Assembly (NCBI RefSeq): GCF_025950525.1
Contig: NZ_JAPDGS010000003.1
Coordinates: forward strand, 248,001 to 312,000
Direction: 5' to 3'
From: Stagnihabitans lacustris
GTDB taxonomy: Bacteria > Pseudomonadota > Alphaproteobacteria > Rhodobacterales > Rhodobacteraceae
DNA: 64,000 bases
In this document: one piece after another, positions 63,842-64,000 of the stretch
How positions within the stretch are numbered: position 1 is the first letter of the stretch
How the letters are laid out: the number at the start of each line of letters is the position of its first letter
Position numbers and translations under genes: made by a program
The notes under the pieces: model-generated
What the model was told of the DNA's origin: nothing
What the model saw: only the letters and a program-made list of their open reading frames with translations
The model's database searches: none

Positions 63842-64000
63842 ATGCGCTACGCCGTATTTGCCTTGGCCGTGATGGCCGCTCCTGCCTTTGCGCAAGAAGT
63901 CGAGATTGCCGAAACGATCAATGGTCAGATGGAGGCCTTCCGCGGTCAGGATGTGGTGGGCGCCTTTGCCTATGCCTCGCCGCTGATCCAGGGGATTTTC
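63842..64000 (+). CDS. DUF4864-like secreted protein (3' partial)
   Basis: The first 53 codons of a gene cut by the window end. A signal peptide (MRYAVFALAVMAAPAFAQ) is followed by INGQMEAFRGQDVVGAFAYASPLIQGIF, whose pattern (Q.eAF..dD...AF.fASp.iq..F) fits DUF4864. Function unknown; periplasmic location expected. Confidence 0.7.
   Translation, partial: MRYAVFALAVMAAPAFAQEVEIAETINGQMEAFRGQDVVGAFAYASPLIQGIF

Overview
The window is a high-GC chromosomal segment from an alphaproteobacterium, very probably a member of the Rhodobacteraceae (Rhodobacter/Tabrizicola/Gemmobacter-like). The reasons are the GC-rich codon use, the class I lysyl-tRNA synthetase, the order purH-lspA-DUF3035 lipoprotein-M16-M16-mutL, DUF6455 and DUF4864 proteins, and the frcBCAK, smo-like and dpp-like ABC operons. 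I see no rRNA, tRNA, insertion sequence, prophage or CRISPR array. No gene-free stretch exceeds about 270 bases.

Layout. 1-1.6 kb: end of a uracil-DNA glycosylase gene, moaB and a small cysteine protein. 1.6-4.9 kb: a GH3 glycosidase and deoD, divergent around a perfect LacI-type palindrome. 4.9-15.3 kb: a long minus-strand housekeeping block (heparinase-like, purH, lspA, lipoprotein, two M16 peptidases, mutL, rmuC, hutD). 15.4-26.2 kb: a pair of saccharopine dehydrogenases, a tandem hairpin array, adenine deaminase, a DMT transporter, ettA, an AT-richer orphan secreted protein, a class II aldolase and HSL-type hydrolase pair, a pseudo-receiver, a cold-shock protein and a YdcH protein. 26.3-28 kb: an exporter-type ABC protein.

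28-44 kb is a polyol and rare-ketose catabolic super-locus: a KbaZ/GatZ protein with DeoR regulator and SIS isomerase; two polyol-dehydrogenase-like SDRs with a PfkB kinase; a ROK regulator with a D-tagatose 3-epimerase-like enzyme; an AraC regulator; and a sugar ABC importer operon with a small membrane protein, xylitol/sorbitol-type dehydrogenase, L-xylulose-reductase-like SDR and HAD phosphatase. The content resembles the galactitol/altritol to tagatose route described in Agrobacterium plus pentitol enzymes. 44-54 kb groups choline sulfatase, a CocE-type esterase, a complete peptide-type ABC importer with a fused double ATPase, and an alkaline-phosphatase-family enzyme; its substrate is unknown. 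54-59.5 kb is a fructose-type frc locus (ROK regulator, FucU mutarotase, frcBCAK) around a clear ROK operator. 59.6-64 kb returns to housekeeping genes: nadD, dacB, a TerB-like gene, lysS and the start of a DUF4864 gene.

The most unusual signal is a set of intergenic stem-loop repeats that have entered or changed coding sequence: one copy lies in frame inside the CocE gene, another pair encodes the C-terminal tail and stop of the KbaZ protein, and a third family forms a tandem array at 17.7 kb.
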